From contig CP121458.1 of assembly GCA_029690005.1 (NCBI GenBank), forward strand, positions 3,720,001-3,784,000: 64,000 bases of DNA. The letters run 5' to 3'. This DNA is from Prescottella defluvii (GTDB lineage: Bacteria > Actinomycetota > Actinomycetes > Mycobacteriales > Mycobacteriaceae). A program made the translations under genes and the position numbers. Shown one piece after another: positions 14,762-25,885 of the stretch (positions within the stretch are counted from its first letter, which is position 1; each line of letters opens with the position of its first letter). The notes under the pieces are model-generated. The model did not search any database, was not told the DNA's origin, and was given only the letters and a program-made list of their open reading frames with translations.

Positions 14762-16288
14762 GTGACGGTGAGCGATTCAGGTGACACGAGGACGGCCGGG
14801 TCCACGACGGAAGTCGAATTCGCCGCGCGTGAGGACCGGCTGCGACTGTTCTCCTTCACCACGGCGGAAAAGCGTGCCGAGTACCTGTGGGTGTTGCGCG
14901 CGTTCGACAACGCCCGCGCGAACTACGTGGTCCTGTTGCACGCCGGGGAGGTCGCGGACATCCTCACGCGCATCGCCGGCGACGACCCGCACGGCACGCT
15001 CACCGCGGCCGAGATCACCCCGCTCCTGGAGCAGCTGCACACGTGGGGCGTGCTGGAACGCAGCTACGACGGCAGCCGCGCGGCCACTCTCGCCGAGTAC
15101 CGCAACCGGCACTTCGTCTATCAGTTCAGTCAGGCGGGCTACCTGGCGTTCCGCGCCGTCGAGGACCTGCTCGGTGCCCGGCTCGAAGGACGCGACCCTG
15201 TCCCGGCTCGCCCTGCCGGATCTGCTCGCCGACCTCGAGGAACTCGCCGAGGCCAACCGGCGCGGTGACGCGGACCTGATCTACCGCAAGCTCTCCGCCT
15301 GGATTCGACGCTGACCGAGATGGCCGCCCGGGCCGCGCAGTTCTACCTGATGCTCGGGGACCTGGTGCGCACCACGGAGATCACGCCCGAGGCGTTCCTC
15401 GCGCACAAGGACGCGCTGCTCAGTCACATGCGGGAGTTCAGCTCGGACCTCGCCCGCTACGCACCCAAGCTTGCGGCCGCGATCGAACTCGTCGAGGCCA
15501 CCGGGATCGACGGGCTCATCGCCCGCGCGGCGGCGAGCGACGAGCGCCTGTTCATGTCCCGCGAGGAACGCGAATCCGATTGGCGGGCACGCTGGTCGGG
15601 TCTGGCCCAGTGGTTCGTCGCGGCCGCCGGGCCGAGCGAATCCGATCGGCTGCGAGAGGGCACGATGAGCGCGATCGCGGCGGTGCTGTCGCTGCTGCGC
15701 CGCGTCACCGAGACCCGCCGCGGCGGTGTGAGCCGGGAGAGCCAGCTGCGGCACCTCGCCGGCTGGTTCGCCGCGACGCCCACGGAGGAATCAGCTCACG
15801 CGCTGTTCCAGTTGGTGTTCGACCTCGGTCGCCCGCGGCACCTGTCCATGGTCCATCCGGACGCCGACATCATCCCCGACTCGCGGTCCTGGTGGGACGC
15901 GACGCCGGTCGAGATCTCCCGCACGCTCGCCGAGACCGGGCGCGCCGCATCGCCGGGCATGCCGTCGCGCGTGCAGCGCAACGAGGGCAGCATCCGCCGG
16001 CTGCGGGAGGAGCAGTTGGCGGCGCAGCGCGCTCGCGCGGTCGCGGCGTCGTCGCTCGCGTCGAACGGCGCCTACGATCGCGTGCTCGACGCCGAGGAGA
16101 CCGACGTCCTGCTGAGCCTGCTCAACGCCGCGCTCACCGCGCGGGTGCCGGTCAGCGGCACGATTCCCAGTTCGACCGGGTCGGAGAACGGTGTGCGGTT
16201 GACGCTGAGCCCGCACGCGGAGTCCACGGTGGTGCAGACCGCCCGCGGTCGGCTCCACCTCGACGGTCTGCAGGTGAGCGTGAAGTGA
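14762..16288 (+). CDS. jetA: Wadjet type II JetA (DUF2397, TIGR02677)
   Basis: Kleisin-like subunit of the SMC-type Wadjet plasmid-defence complex. Recognised by the DUF2397 start (RLRLFSFTTAEKRAEYLWVLRAF), the winged-helix region LLEQLHTWGVLERSYD, TLAEYRNRHFVYQFSQAGYLA and the later YLMLGDLVRTTEITPEAFLAHK (each quoted in part). About 508 residues, the family's size. The frame changes near 15186 (extra A in CTCGAG) and 15300 (CCC read as CC). The stop overlaps the jetB start (GTGA), so expression is coupled. GTG codons at 14762 and 14768 are equally good starts. Confidence 0.88.
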
Positions 16289-17707
16289 GAACCCGCACCG
16301 TCTCCCCGCTGGACCTCGACTCGTACCAGAGGGCCGCCCGCGTCATCCTGTCGAACCATCTTGTGACGCAGACCTATCCGGACCGTCTCGCGCTGCCGCT
16401 GCTGCGGCGGTGGGCCACCGAACTGCGTGACGACCTGCTCGAGCTGTTCGGGTACCGGCTCGAGGTGACCGAGACGACGGCCCGTCTGTTCACGGTGGCC
16501 GACCGGCTCACGCCGGGCACTCCCGCCCGGACCGCCAACGACCGCACCTTCGACCGGCACCGCTACGCGTACCTCGCGCTCGCGCTCGCCGCCCTGGGCC
16601 GGGCGGGCAACCAGATCACGTTGTCGGAGTTGGCCGATCACGTCGCCGCCGAGGCCGCCCAGGTTCCCGGGGTGGCGCTGTCGACGGACCGGGCCGCGGA
16701 CCGCGACGCGTTCGTCGACGCGGTCGGCTGGCTGGCCGCGCGCGGCGCGATCGTCCTCGCCGACGGCGACGCCGGCGGATGGGCGTCCAATCCCGATGCG
16801 GGCGAGGCGCTCTACGACATCGACCGCTCGGTGGTCGTGGCGCTGTTCCGCCCACCGCGAGCCCTGCAGCACCTGACGTCGGTGCGCTCGCTGCTCGCCG
16901 GTGAAAAGGAGCCCCTCGACGAGGACGCGATCGGGTACCGCCCCACCGATCCGCGCGAGATCGCACGCCGGATGCGCCGGGCCCTCGTCGAACGTCCCGT
17001 CGTCTATGCCGACGAGTTCACCGACGACGAACGACTCCAGCTGGCGCTCCCCGCACGGCGGCCGACGTCGAGGATCTGACGGGGCTGGTGGCCGAGCGGC
17101 GGGCCGAGGGCATCGCGATGATCGACCCGTCGGGCCGGATGTCGGACGTCCGCTTCCCCAGCACGGGCACCGTCGCGCAGGTCGCGCTGCTGCTGGCCGG
17201 CGAGATGGCCGACCGTGTCCTCGACCTGGATGCGCCCGAACTCCCCACGCGCCCGCTCCCCGCCTCGGACCAGCACGACCTGCTGGCCCACCTGGACGCC
17301 GCAATTCCCAGCGCCGGGATCTTCGAGCACCTCGCCGACGACGCCGGAGACGCCCCGCCGATCTCTTCACCCCTGTGGACGACCGTCCCGAACCGGCCCG
17401 GTACGCGCTGCTCGACGACGCATGGCTGACTGCGGCCGTCGACGAACTGGTCCGCCAGTTCGGGCGCACCTTCGCTGCGCAGTGGCAGGCCGATCACGCG
17501 GGGCTGCAGCGCAGCGCCGTGGCGCTGCTCGACCGACTGGACCTGATCCGGCTCGTCGACGACGGCGTCCTGGTGCTGCCGGCCATCGCCCGATTCCGCG
17601 GCGTCGTGGTCAACATCCGCGATCGCACCGCGCAATCCGATCTGTTCCACGAACAGGTCCCCGGCGAACCTTCGAGCACCGACGAACCCACCTCCGTAGA
17701 GAAGTAG
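16285..17707 (+). CDS. jetB: Wadjet type II JetB (DUF2398, TIGR02678)
   Basis: Winged-helix (KITE-like) partner of JetA in the Wadjet complex. Family hallmarks: YQRAARVILSNHLVTQTYPD near the N-terminus, RHRYAYLALALAAL-type helix (here FDRHRYAYLALALAAL), and GYRPTDPREIARRMRRALVE in the middle; the C-terminus holds ERRAEGIAMIDPSGRMSDVR and LPAIARFRGVVV. About 474 residues. Frame changes near 17052 (CCCCC read as CCCC) and 17358. GTG start overlapping the jetA stop; 13 bases before jetC. Confidence 0.88.
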
Positions 17708-17720
17708 AGGCACCTTTCGT

Positions 17721-20700
17721 ATGGCACACGCGCGTTTCAAGCCAACCCGCGCCGGGATCGTCAACCTGTGGGACTACCGCGACCAGGAGTTCTCCTTCGC
17801 CGACGGGCGCCTGGTGCTGCGCGGGCCCAACGGCTCGGGCAAGACCAAGGCCCTCGAGGTGCTGTTCCCGTTCGTGTTCGACGGCCGCATCGAGCCGCGC
17901 CGCCTCAACCCGTTCGCGGGCGAGGAACGGACCATGAAGTCGAATCTCCTCTACCGCGGGCAGGATTCGGCCCACTCGTACGTGTGGATGGAGTTCTGCC
18001 GCGGACCGCAGGACGACCGGAGGCCGTCACCGTCGGCATCGGGATGCGCGCGACCCGCCAGAACGACAAGGTCACCCGCTGGTACTTCGTCGCGGAGGGC
18101 CGGGTGGGTGTCGACTTCTCACTGCTCGGCAGTGACGACCGGCCGCTCACCAAGAAGCAGCTCGCCGAGCAGCTCGGCAGCGACGCGCTCACCGACCGTC
18201 CGGTCGACTACCGCGCCGCCATCGACGCGCGACTGTTCGGCCTCGGCGCCGAACGCTACGACCAGCTGATCAACCTGATCCTGACGCTGCGCCGCCCCCA
18301 GCTCGCGAAGAACCTCGACCCGAAGGGCCTCTCGCAGGCCCTCACCGACGGTCTTCGCCCCCTCGACGAGCAGCTCGTGCTCGAGGCAGCCCGCTCGTTC
18401 AGCGACATGGAGGAGGTGGGCCGGGCACTCGAGGGTCTCGCGGCGGCCGACCAGGCTGCGCAGAGCTTCGTGACCGTGTACTCGAAGTACCTGGCTCAGC
18501 AGGCCCGCACCGACGTCGAACAGGTGGCCCGCCGCCTCGAGTCGGTGGACCGGGCGAAGGAGGTGCTCGACGCGGCACTTGCGCTGCAGACGTCACGGCA
18601 GGAAGAGCGCCTGCTCGCGGAGGAGCGGTTCACCGTCGCCGAGCGCGCCCTCGAGCAGGCCCGCGCGGACCTCGACACCCTCCAGCGGTCGGGCGCCTAC
18701 GAGGGTAAGCAGCAACTCGACGACCTCGCTGCCGCCGTCGAACAGCTCAAGGTGTCGACCGCGCAGCAGGCCGACAAGGCGCGCAAGGCGCAGGCGACGC
18801 TCGAGCAGCGCACCGACGAGGCCACGCGGGCGACCGATGCGGTTCGCCGTGCGAGCGCCGCGATGGTGCGCGCCGAGGAGGAACTGGCCGAGGCCGCCGA
18901 GCAGGCCGGGATCGCGTGGGCCCCGTTGCCGGAGGGCGCGCGCGCCGACCAGATCACCACCGCCGTCCGGGGGCACGCCGAGGAACGCGACGGCGACGTC
19001 CGGGCCGTGCGCGCGGCCCTGGCCACGGTTGAGAAGGCGACCACCGAGCGTGAGCGCGCCGACCGTGCGGCGGACAAGGGCCGCGAGCTCCTGGACGCCG
19101 CCCAGGCCGCGGTCGCGGAGGCCGAGGCGTCCGTCGAACTGGCCCGCGCCGACTGCGCGGCCGCGTTGCGCGGATGGTGGGCGGAGCATTCCACCGAGTA
19201 CGGCTCGATCGGCGTCACCGCCGACCTGTTCGCGGCACTGGACGCCGCGCTGGCGCGGGCCGGCGAGGACGACTCCCCCAGCCTGACCACCGTGCTGCAC
19301 GAGGAAACCCACTCCGCGCTCGACGACCAGCGGGCGCACCGCCGTGATGCCGCCGCCGAGCAGAAGGCGACCACCGAGCGGATCGCCGCACTGCGCGCCG
19401 ACCGCAAGCGCGTCGCCGCCGAACACGACGACGCCCCGGCCGGTTTCGCGTTCCGCACCGGTGACCGCACCGAGCTTGCCGGCGCGCCGCTGTGGCGTCT
19501 GGTGCGGTTCGCGGACGGCGTCGACCCGGCCGTCGCGGCGGGCGTCGAGTCCGCCCTCGCGGCGGCGAACCTCCTCGACGGCTGGGTGTTCGGCGGCGAC
19601 GGTCCGCTCCCGGACGCCCCGTCGGAGCAGTTCCTCACCCCGCTGCCCGAGGACCGTCGACCGGACGGTCCGACGCTCGCCGAGGTCCTCGAGGTGGAGC
19701 CCGACGCCGGCGTGCCCGAGACGATCGTGCAGGCGATCCTGGAATCCGTGGCGCTCGACCGCACCGGCACGGGTGGTGCCGCGGCCGTGGGAGTCGGGGT
19801 GAGCGGCCACTTCTGGCAGGGCGTCCAGCGCGGTCGCCACGTCAAGACCGACGCCGAGTACATCGGCACCACCGCCCGCGAGCGCCGCCGCGCCCAGCGC
19901 CTCGAGGAACTCGACGACGAGATCACCGCGGCGGAGGAGGCCCTGGGCGCCGCCCGCGACGCCGAGGCCGAAACGATCGCGGTCCTCGAGCGCCTGGCCG
20001 GTGCCGCCAAGGCGCTGCCGCGGACGTCGGGCGTGCTCGCCGCGATCAAGAAGCTGACCGAGTCGGCCGGAGCGCTGCGCACCCGGTCGGAGTCCACCGC
20101 GACCGTCGGAGAGGAACTCGACCAGGCGATCGCGGACCACACCGCCAAGGACAAGCAGCTGCGCGCGGTCGCCGTCACGCACCGCACGTCGCATCAGGCC
20201 CGGGACGTCGACGCCCTCGCCGCCGCGATCCGGCACTTCGAGAACCAGGGCGAGCAGTTGCTCCGCTGCCGCCGCGACCACGAGAAGGAACTCGAACTCC
20301 ACCGGGAGGCCGACGACCGCCTCGAGGAGGCGCGCGGGAACGCCGAGGAGTTCGTCGAGGAAGCCGCCGTAGCCGAGGAGAACTACGCGCAGCAGGTCTC
20401 CCGCCTGGAAACCCTCCGCGAGGCGCTCGGGGCCAGCGCCGAACAGATCGACGCCGACCTCGAGCAGGCCCGGGCCCGGATCGAGGTGTGCAAGACCGAA
20501 CAGCGCGCGGCCCGCAAGACGTACGACGCCGCGGTCGAGCAGATCGGTAAGGCCGAGGGCGCGCACGCGGCCGCGATCGAGACCCTGCGCAGCGCACTGA
20601 CCGAAACCCGTTCGGACGCAGACCGACTCGCGCCGTACGCGCGACGCGACCTGCTCGATCTGCTCGGTGCCCGACCCATCACGTGTGGCCGCAGAGCTCC

Positions 20701-21891
20701 GCGGCGTGGCTGAGCCCGGACCAGCTGGTGTACCGGATCGCAACCGAGGGCGATCCCGACGCACCGATCCTGCCGCCCGACGTGGAGGCGCTCCACCGGG
20801 CGCTCGACGCCGCGACGGCGTCGGTGAAGACCAGCGAGAACGCGAAGAAGTCGACCCGTTCGGCGCTCACGGCCGCACTGCAGGACTTCGATGCCCAGCT
20901 CGCCGCGGCCGGCCAGGACTACCGACTGCAGTGGGACGCGCCGGACGGGCTCACCGTCGTCCGGGTGCAGGACGACCAGGGCTACTCGTCGATCGGCGAG
21001 TTCGCGACCCGGATCAGTGCGGCGCGCCGCGACCAGGAGGTGCTGCTGACGGATTCGGAGCGGCGCATCCTCGAGGACGCGCTGCTCACCGGACTCGCGC
21101 AGCAGATCCACGAGCGGACCGCCGATGCCCGTGACCTCATCGCCCAGATGGGTGCCGAGATGCGCGAGCGGCGGATGTCGTCGGGCAGCACGATCGGCGT
21201 CCACTGGATCCTCGCCGACAACCTCGACGACAGCTCACGAGCGGTGTCGAAGCTGCTCGACCGAGCGCCGTCGGCTCTGAGCGCGGACGAATTGGCCACC
21301 ATCCGAGCGCATTTCGCGGCGCAGGTGCGCATCGCCCGGGCAGCCCACCCCGAGCGGTCCTACCCCGAGATCCTGGCCTCCGCGCTCGACTACCGGCGCT
21401 GGCGGGTTTTCTCGTTCACCTTGATCGGCGGCGACGGCAGCGAGGACCGGCTCACCGTGGCCCGGCACAGCGCGCTGTCCGGCGGTGAGCAGTCGGTGTC
21501 GCTCCACCTGCCGCTGTTCGCCGCGGCGCACGTCATGTTGTCGTCGGCGGATCCGCACTCCCCGCGCCTGCTCGGCCTCGACGAGGCGTTCGCCGGCGTC
21601 GACGACAACGGCCGCAGCGAACTCCTCGGTCTGAGCGTCCAGTTCGATCTCGATCTGTTCATGACCGGATACGACCTGTGGATCACGTACGCGGGTGTGC
21701 CGGGATGTGCACACTACGACCTCGCGCACTCGACGGCGGAGCAGAGCGTGAGCGCGGCGCTGCTCGTCTGGTCCGGCGGCGAACTGCTCGCGGAGCACGA
21801 CGGCAGCAACCTGGCCCGCGCTCTCGGCTCGCCGATGCGCCGTCGGGTGCCCGCGACCGCCGAGGGCGGACTCGAGTTCGCCGAGGTCTAG
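17721..21891 (+). CDS. jetC: Wadjet type II JetC, SMC/SbcC-like ATPase (TIGR02680)
   Basis: Motor of the Wadjet complex: an SMC-like ATPase that extrudes DNA loops and senses small circles. About 1,390 residues. Walker A GPNGSGKT at residues 35-42; long charged coiled coils (roughly 230-520 and 690-960, Glu/Ala/Arg-rich heptads) around a hinge-like region near 590-640; ABC signature LSGGEQ and Walker B LLGLDEAFAGVD near the C-terminus, then a D-loop/H-loop region ending FMTGYDLW. The frame changes near 18016 and 20670; both ATPase halves stay complete. The next 344 bases hold a terminator and no gene, so the usual fourth gene jetD is absent. Confidence 0.9.
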
Positions 21892-21939
21892 CCCGGGTCC
21901 CGCCGACGAAGATCCGCCCCGAGAACCGACCTGTCCGAA

Positions 21940-21982
21940 CCGGCGCGCTGCACACACCGACCACGTGTGTGCAGCGCGCCGG
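21940..21982 (+). terminator. Strong hairpin terminator after jetC
   Basis: Perfect 18-bp stem (arms 21940-21957 and 21965-21982) with a 7-base loop, followed by CTTCTGTGT. It begins 49 bases after the jetC stop. It closes the Wadjet operon after three genes. Confidence 0.88.
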
Positions 21983-22038
21983 CTTCTGTGTGAACGGTCA
22001 CTCGGCGCGAACGGACGTCTCACACATTCCGCACATCG

Positions 22039-22054
22039 TGTGATCCGGATCACA
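22039..22054. promoter_or_regulatory. CRP/Cmr-type binding site
   Basis: TGTGATCCGGATCACA is a perfect 16-base palindrome and matches the CRP consensus TGTGA-N6-TCACA exactly. A second half-site TTGTGATCCGG follows at about 22065. In M. tuberculosis the CRP homologue Rv3676 controls the cell-wall hydrolase rpfA through such a site; here the downstream gene is also a secreted hydrolase. Confidence 0.75.
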
Positions 22055-22087
22055 ATGTAACTCAATTGTGATCCGGGTCGCCGCAGC

Positions 22088-22117
22088 TTGCGATCTTCAG
22101 GACTCCGCCTGTTATCT
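22088..22117 (+). promoter_or_regulatory. Candidate sigma-A-like promoter of the GH19-like gene
   Basis: TTGCGA (22088-22093), 18-base spacer, TTATCT (22112-22117). It would start transcription near 22124, about 77 bases after the centre of the CRP-type palindrome. Confidence 0.45.
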
Positions 22118-22235
22118 GGTTGTGACCTTGTCGTGACCACCGGGTGATGCAGCGGTCAGAACAACTTACTCGACCCTACCGGTGCTCACGTTCGGCGGCT
22201 GCCCCGTCTGCAGCCCAAAAGCTGGAGCACGAACC

Positions 22236-23113
22236 TTGAACGATTCGCGTAAGAGCAAGTTCGACCAGACGTCGACCACTACCCGATGCGGGTTCATTTC
22301 ACGAACCCGCATCGCCGGCGTAGCCACCCTGGCCGCCGCCGGCTTGATCGGAAACGCGGTTTTCGGACCACTCGCGTCCGGTAACGCCGAGCCGCTGCCG
22401 GCCGCCCCGGCAGCCCTGACAGCACCCGCCCCGGCCGCCCCCGCCCAGTTCCTGGCGTCCGCTGGCCTGCAGAAGGCTCTCAACCTTCCCGCGTCGACCC
22501 CCGTGCCCGCCGCGGCCCCGAACCCGCAGGCAAGCGTCATCCCGGCCATCGCACCCCGCCGCCGCCCCCGCCGCCGGCACCCGCACCGGGGTCCGTCACG
22601 CTCGACGAGCTGGTCCGCATCGTGCCGCAGGTGCCGCCCGCGCAGCTCGCCGGGTACATCGCACCGCTGAACGATGCACTGGCGAAGGCGACAGATCGAC
22701 GCCCCGGTGCGCCAGGCCGCGTTCATCTCGCAGCTCGTCGTCGAGTCGGACTCCTTCCGCACGTTCGAGGAGTACGCGTCCGGCAGCGCCTACGAGGGAC
22801 GCTCGGACCTCGGCAACGTCGCACCCGGCGACGGCGAGCGCTACAAGGGCCGCGGAGCCATCCAGGTCACCGGCCGCCACAACTACCAGAGCGTCAGCGA
22901 CTACCTCGGCGTCGACTTCATCGCCCACCCCGAGCTCATGTCGACGCCGGAGAACGCCTTCGATACCGCCGCCTGGTACTGGCAGTCCGCAACCTCAACG
23001 CCGTGTCCGACACCGGCAGCATCGAGAGCGTCTCGCGCATCGTCAACGGAGGCACGAACGGCCTGCCGCAGCGCATCGACAGCTTCCAGCGCGCACTCGG
23101 GATCCTCCACTAG
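22236..23113 (+). CDS. Secreted GH19-family (chitinase/lysozyme-like) hydrolase
   Basis: Likely cell-wall hydrolase. A TTG start with GGAG 9 bases upstream gives an N-terminus with Arg/Lys then the hydrophobic stretch IAGVATLAAAGLIGNAVFG, a signal peptide, followed by an Ala/Pro-rich linker. The catalytic domain has RQAAFISQLVVESDSF, FEEYASGSAYEGRSDLGN and YKGRGAIQVTGRHNY, the GH19 core with the catalytic Glu in VVESDSF. About 292 residues. The frame changes near 22552, 22690 and 22990. A CRP-type site lies upstream. A phage endolysin origin is possible but no phage gene is near and a signal peptide is present. Confidence 0.82.
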
Positions 23114-23138
23114 AGAAAGACCGCCGAGAGTTTCCAGG

Positions 23139-23168
23139 TTGAGTTTTCGGCGACCCGAACTCTATAGT
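23139..23168 (+). promoter_or_regulatory. Candidate promoter of mntH
   Basis: TTGAGT (23139-23144), 18-base spacer and TATAGT (23163-23168). A small dyad CCGACGGTCGG (23185-23195) follows at about +10 to +20, a position suited to a repressor such as MntR, though it does not match a consensus I know. Confidence 0.45.
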
Positions 23169-23222
23169 GCGAACTAACGAATAACCGACGGTCGGCTGTT
23201 CGAGAAGCGCCCGTGGAGTTCA

Positions 23223-24475
23223 GTGAGCACCGATATCGACGCACCCGCCCCGCACCGTCCGCGGGGCGGTTTGCGTTCCGTAGCCCTGCTGGGCCCGGCG
23301 TTCGTCGCCGCGATCGCATACGTCGACCCCGGTAACGTCGCCGCGAACCTCACCGCCGGCGCGAAGTACGGCTACCTGCTGATCTGGGTACTGGTCCTCG
23401 CCAACGCGATGGCCGTGCTGATTCAGTACCTGTCCGCCAAGCTCGGCCTCGTCACCGGGCGCTCGCTGCCCGAGATGCTCGGCATGCGGCTCCGCACCCG
23501 CAACCGGCGGGCATTCTGGGTGCAGGCCGAGGTGATGGCGGCAGCGACCGACCTGGCCGAGGTGATCGGCGGCGCGATCGCACTCCACCTGCTGTTCGGG
23601 CTGCCGCTGTTCGTCGGCGGTCTGATCACCGGTGTCGTGTCGATGGTGATCCTGTCGATCCAGTCCCGTCGCGGACAGCGGACCTTCGAGTTCGTGGTGA
23701 TGGGTCTGCTCGCGATCATCACGATCGGGTTCCTCGCCGGACTCGCGTTCACCGACGTCTCGGGCCGCGACGCCGTCGAGGGTCTCGTCCCCGCTTCGAC
23801 GGCGCCGAGACCGTCCTCCTGGCCGCCAGCATGCTCGGCGCCACGGTGATGCCCCACGCGATCTACCTGCACTCCGCCCTCGCCCGCGACCGGCACGGCG
23901 CCGCGGGGCACGGCCCCCGCCTGCACCGACTGCTCCGCGTCACCCGATGGGACGTCGCGAGCGCGCTGGTCGTCGCCGGCGGCGTGAACATCGGCATGCT
24001 GCTGCTGGCCGCCTCCGCGCTCCGCGGTGTCCCCGACACCGACAGCATCGAGGGCGCACACGCCGCGATCCAGGACGCACTCGGCCCCGGCGTCGCGATC
24101 GTCTTCGGAGTCGGGCTGCTCGCCTCGGGGCTGGCGTCCACGTCGGTCGGCTGCGCCGCCGGGTCCGAGATCATGCGCGGACTGCTGAACATGCGGATCC
24201 CGTTGCTGACGCGTCGGATCGTCACACTGATCCCGGCGCTGATCGTGCTCGCGATCGGGGTGGACCCCACCTACGCACTGGTCATCAGCCAGGTCGTACT
24301 GAGCCTGTGCATCCCGTTCGCCCTGATCCCTCTGGTGCGCATGACGTCCGACCGGGAACTCATGGGCCCCGAACGCAACGCCCCCGCCACGACGGTCCTC
24401 GCGTGGTTCTGCGCTGCGCTGATCATCGCGCTCAATATGGCGCTCCTGTGGCTGACGGTGACCGGGTCGAACTGA
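23223..24475 (+). CDS. mntH: NRAMP-family Mn2+/Fe2+ transporter
   Basis: Proton-coupled divalent-metal importer in the inner membrane. Contains the TM1 metal-binding motif AYVDPGNVAAN and the TM6 motif GATVMPHAIYLHS, the two signatures of the family, and about eleven hydrophobic helices over 417 residues. The frame changes near 23790 (CCCC read as CCC) between TM5 and TM6. GTG start; convergent with mgtE, 11 bases apart. Confidence 0.92.
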
Positions 24476-24486
24476 ACCACCGAACG

Positions 24487-25845
24487 TCACAGGCCGAGAA
24501 CGGCTTTGGCGATGAGGAAATCCAGGATAAGTCCGGTGGCGTCGACGAACGTCGTGATGAACGGATTCGAGAACACCGCCGGATCGGCACGGACGGCGCG
24601 GGCGACCAGCGGCATCATGCCGCCGACGGTCGCCGCCATGGTGCACACGGCGAGCAGCGTCAGCCCGATGACGAGGCCGATGTCGTAGCCGTAGATCGCG
24701 CCGGCCACGACGTACGCGATCGCGCCGAGGAGAGCCCCGAGGAACATCCCCACCCGCAGCTCCCTGAGCATGACCCGCACGACGTCACGAGAACCGATCT
24801 CGCCCAGCGCAAGTGCGCGGGTCACGGTCGTGGCTGCCTGATTGCCCGTGTTGCCGCCGGTGCCGACCAGGAGCGGCACGAACAGCGCGAGCGTGACGAC
24901 CCCGTCGAGCGTGGATTCGAATATCTCGAGGACCTGCACCGTCAACGTGGCACCGAGAGCGAGCACCAGCAGCCACACCACCCGGGAGCGGACGATGCGG
25001 CGCACCGGCGTGGTCAGATACGGCTGCCGGAGCGGTTCGGTGCCACTGATCCGGGCCTGGTCCTCGGTGTCGGCCTCCTCGAGAACGCGCAGCGCATCGT
25101 CCACGGTGACGATGCCGACGAGCCGGGTCTCCGCGTCGACAACCGGCACCGCCAGGTGCTTCACCTGCGCGCAGTAGCGGGCAGCTTCCTCGGCGGCCTC
25201 GGTGGCGAGGACCCACTCCGCCGGCTGCACGATCTCGGCGATCGTCGACTCCGGTGACGCGCGCAGCAAGTCCCGGAGGCTGACGACCCCCACCAGGACG
25301 CGGTGACCGTCGGTCACCGGCACGGTGTAGACCGTCTCGGCGTCGTCGAGGTGACGCGTCAGCCGCTCCAGCGTCGCGGCCACCGACAGGTCCGGATGGG
25401 TGGTGACCAGCTCGGTACTCATCCGACGTCCGATCGACCCGGCCGGATAGCCGAGGATCGTGGCGGTCAGTGCGCGCTCACGGTCGGGCAGCCCGCGCAG
25501 CAGCTCGGTCGCGACCGCCGCGGGCAGCTCGTCGAGCAGTTCGACACGATCGTCCGGGTCCAGACCCTCGAACAGCGCCGCGACGTCGTCCTCCCGCAGC
25601 CCCTCGAGGAGGTCGCGCTGCAGGGTCGGTGGCAGCGCCTCGAACACCGTCATGGCGCGGTCCTTCGGCAGGACGCGGTAGAGCACGGCACGGTGCGTGC
25701 GGTCGAGTCGCTCGAGGACATCCACCACCTGCACGGCGGTCAGCGGCGCGACAGCCTCGGTGAGCGCCGGCAGATCGGACGCGGCGACCGCCCGCTCGAC
25801 GACTCGGATCGGAAAATCGGTGTCGGACGTGTCGATTCGGCTCAT
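24487..25845 (-). CDS. mgtE: MgtE-family magnesium transporter
   Basis: Mg2+ channel gated by its cytosolic domain. One intact frame of 452 residues: N-terminal superhelical domain (ALPPTLQRDLLEGLREDDVA, FEGLDPDDRVELLDELP), two CBS motifs (YTVPVTDGHRVLVGVVSLRDLL and LAVPVVDAETRLVGIVTVDDAL, quoted in part), and five C-terminal membrane helices with the signature VPLLVGTGGNTGNQAATT. Start ATG at 25845. The gene is unbroken, unlike most neighbours. Confidence 0.95.
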   Translation of the reverse strand: MSRIDTSDTDFPIRVVERAVAASDLPALTEAVAPLTAVQVVDVLERLDRTHRAVLYRVLPKDRAMTVFEALPPTLQRDLLEGLREDDVAALFEGLDPDDRVELLDELPAAVATELLRGLPDRERALTATILGYPAGSIGRRMSTELVTTHPDLSVAATLERLTRHLDDAETVYTVPVTDGHRVLVGVVSLRDLLRASPESTIAEIVQPAEWVLATEAAEEAARYCAQVKHLAVPVVDAETRLVGIVTVDDALRVLEEADTEDQARISGTEPLRQPYLTTPVRRIVRSRVVWLLVLALGATLTVQVLEIFESTLDGVVTLALFVPLLVGTGGNTGNQAATTVTRALALGEIGSRDVVRVMLRELRVGMFLGALLGAIAYVVAGAIYGYDIGLVIGLTLLAVCTMAATVGGMMPLVARAVRADPAVFSNPFITTFVDATGLILDFLIAKAVLGL

Positions 25846-25885
25846 CGACTGCACCCTAGCCCGCCGGGCGACATCCCACCGGGCG

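Larger units (their letters stand above)
21892..22235. other. Intergenic region between jetC and the GH19-like gene
   Basis: No reading frame of interest. It contains the jetC terminator, a perfect CRP-type palindrome, a repeated half-site TTGTGATCCGG just after it, a candidate promoter and an approximately 110-base leader of the GH19-like gene. No trace of a jetD gene, transposase or direct repeats could be seen here. Confidence 0.7.

Noticed and set aside
22055..22235. Possible cyclic-di-AMP (ydaO) riboswitch before the secreted hydrolase
   Set aside because: Such riboswitches precede actinobacterial cell-wall hydrolases, but the leader here lacks the conserved helices and sequence blocks I would expect; only a CRP site and promoter are supportable.
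22236..23113. Prophage endolysin
   Set aside because: A signal peptide, a host-type promoter and no neighbouring phage genes make a host enzyme more likely.
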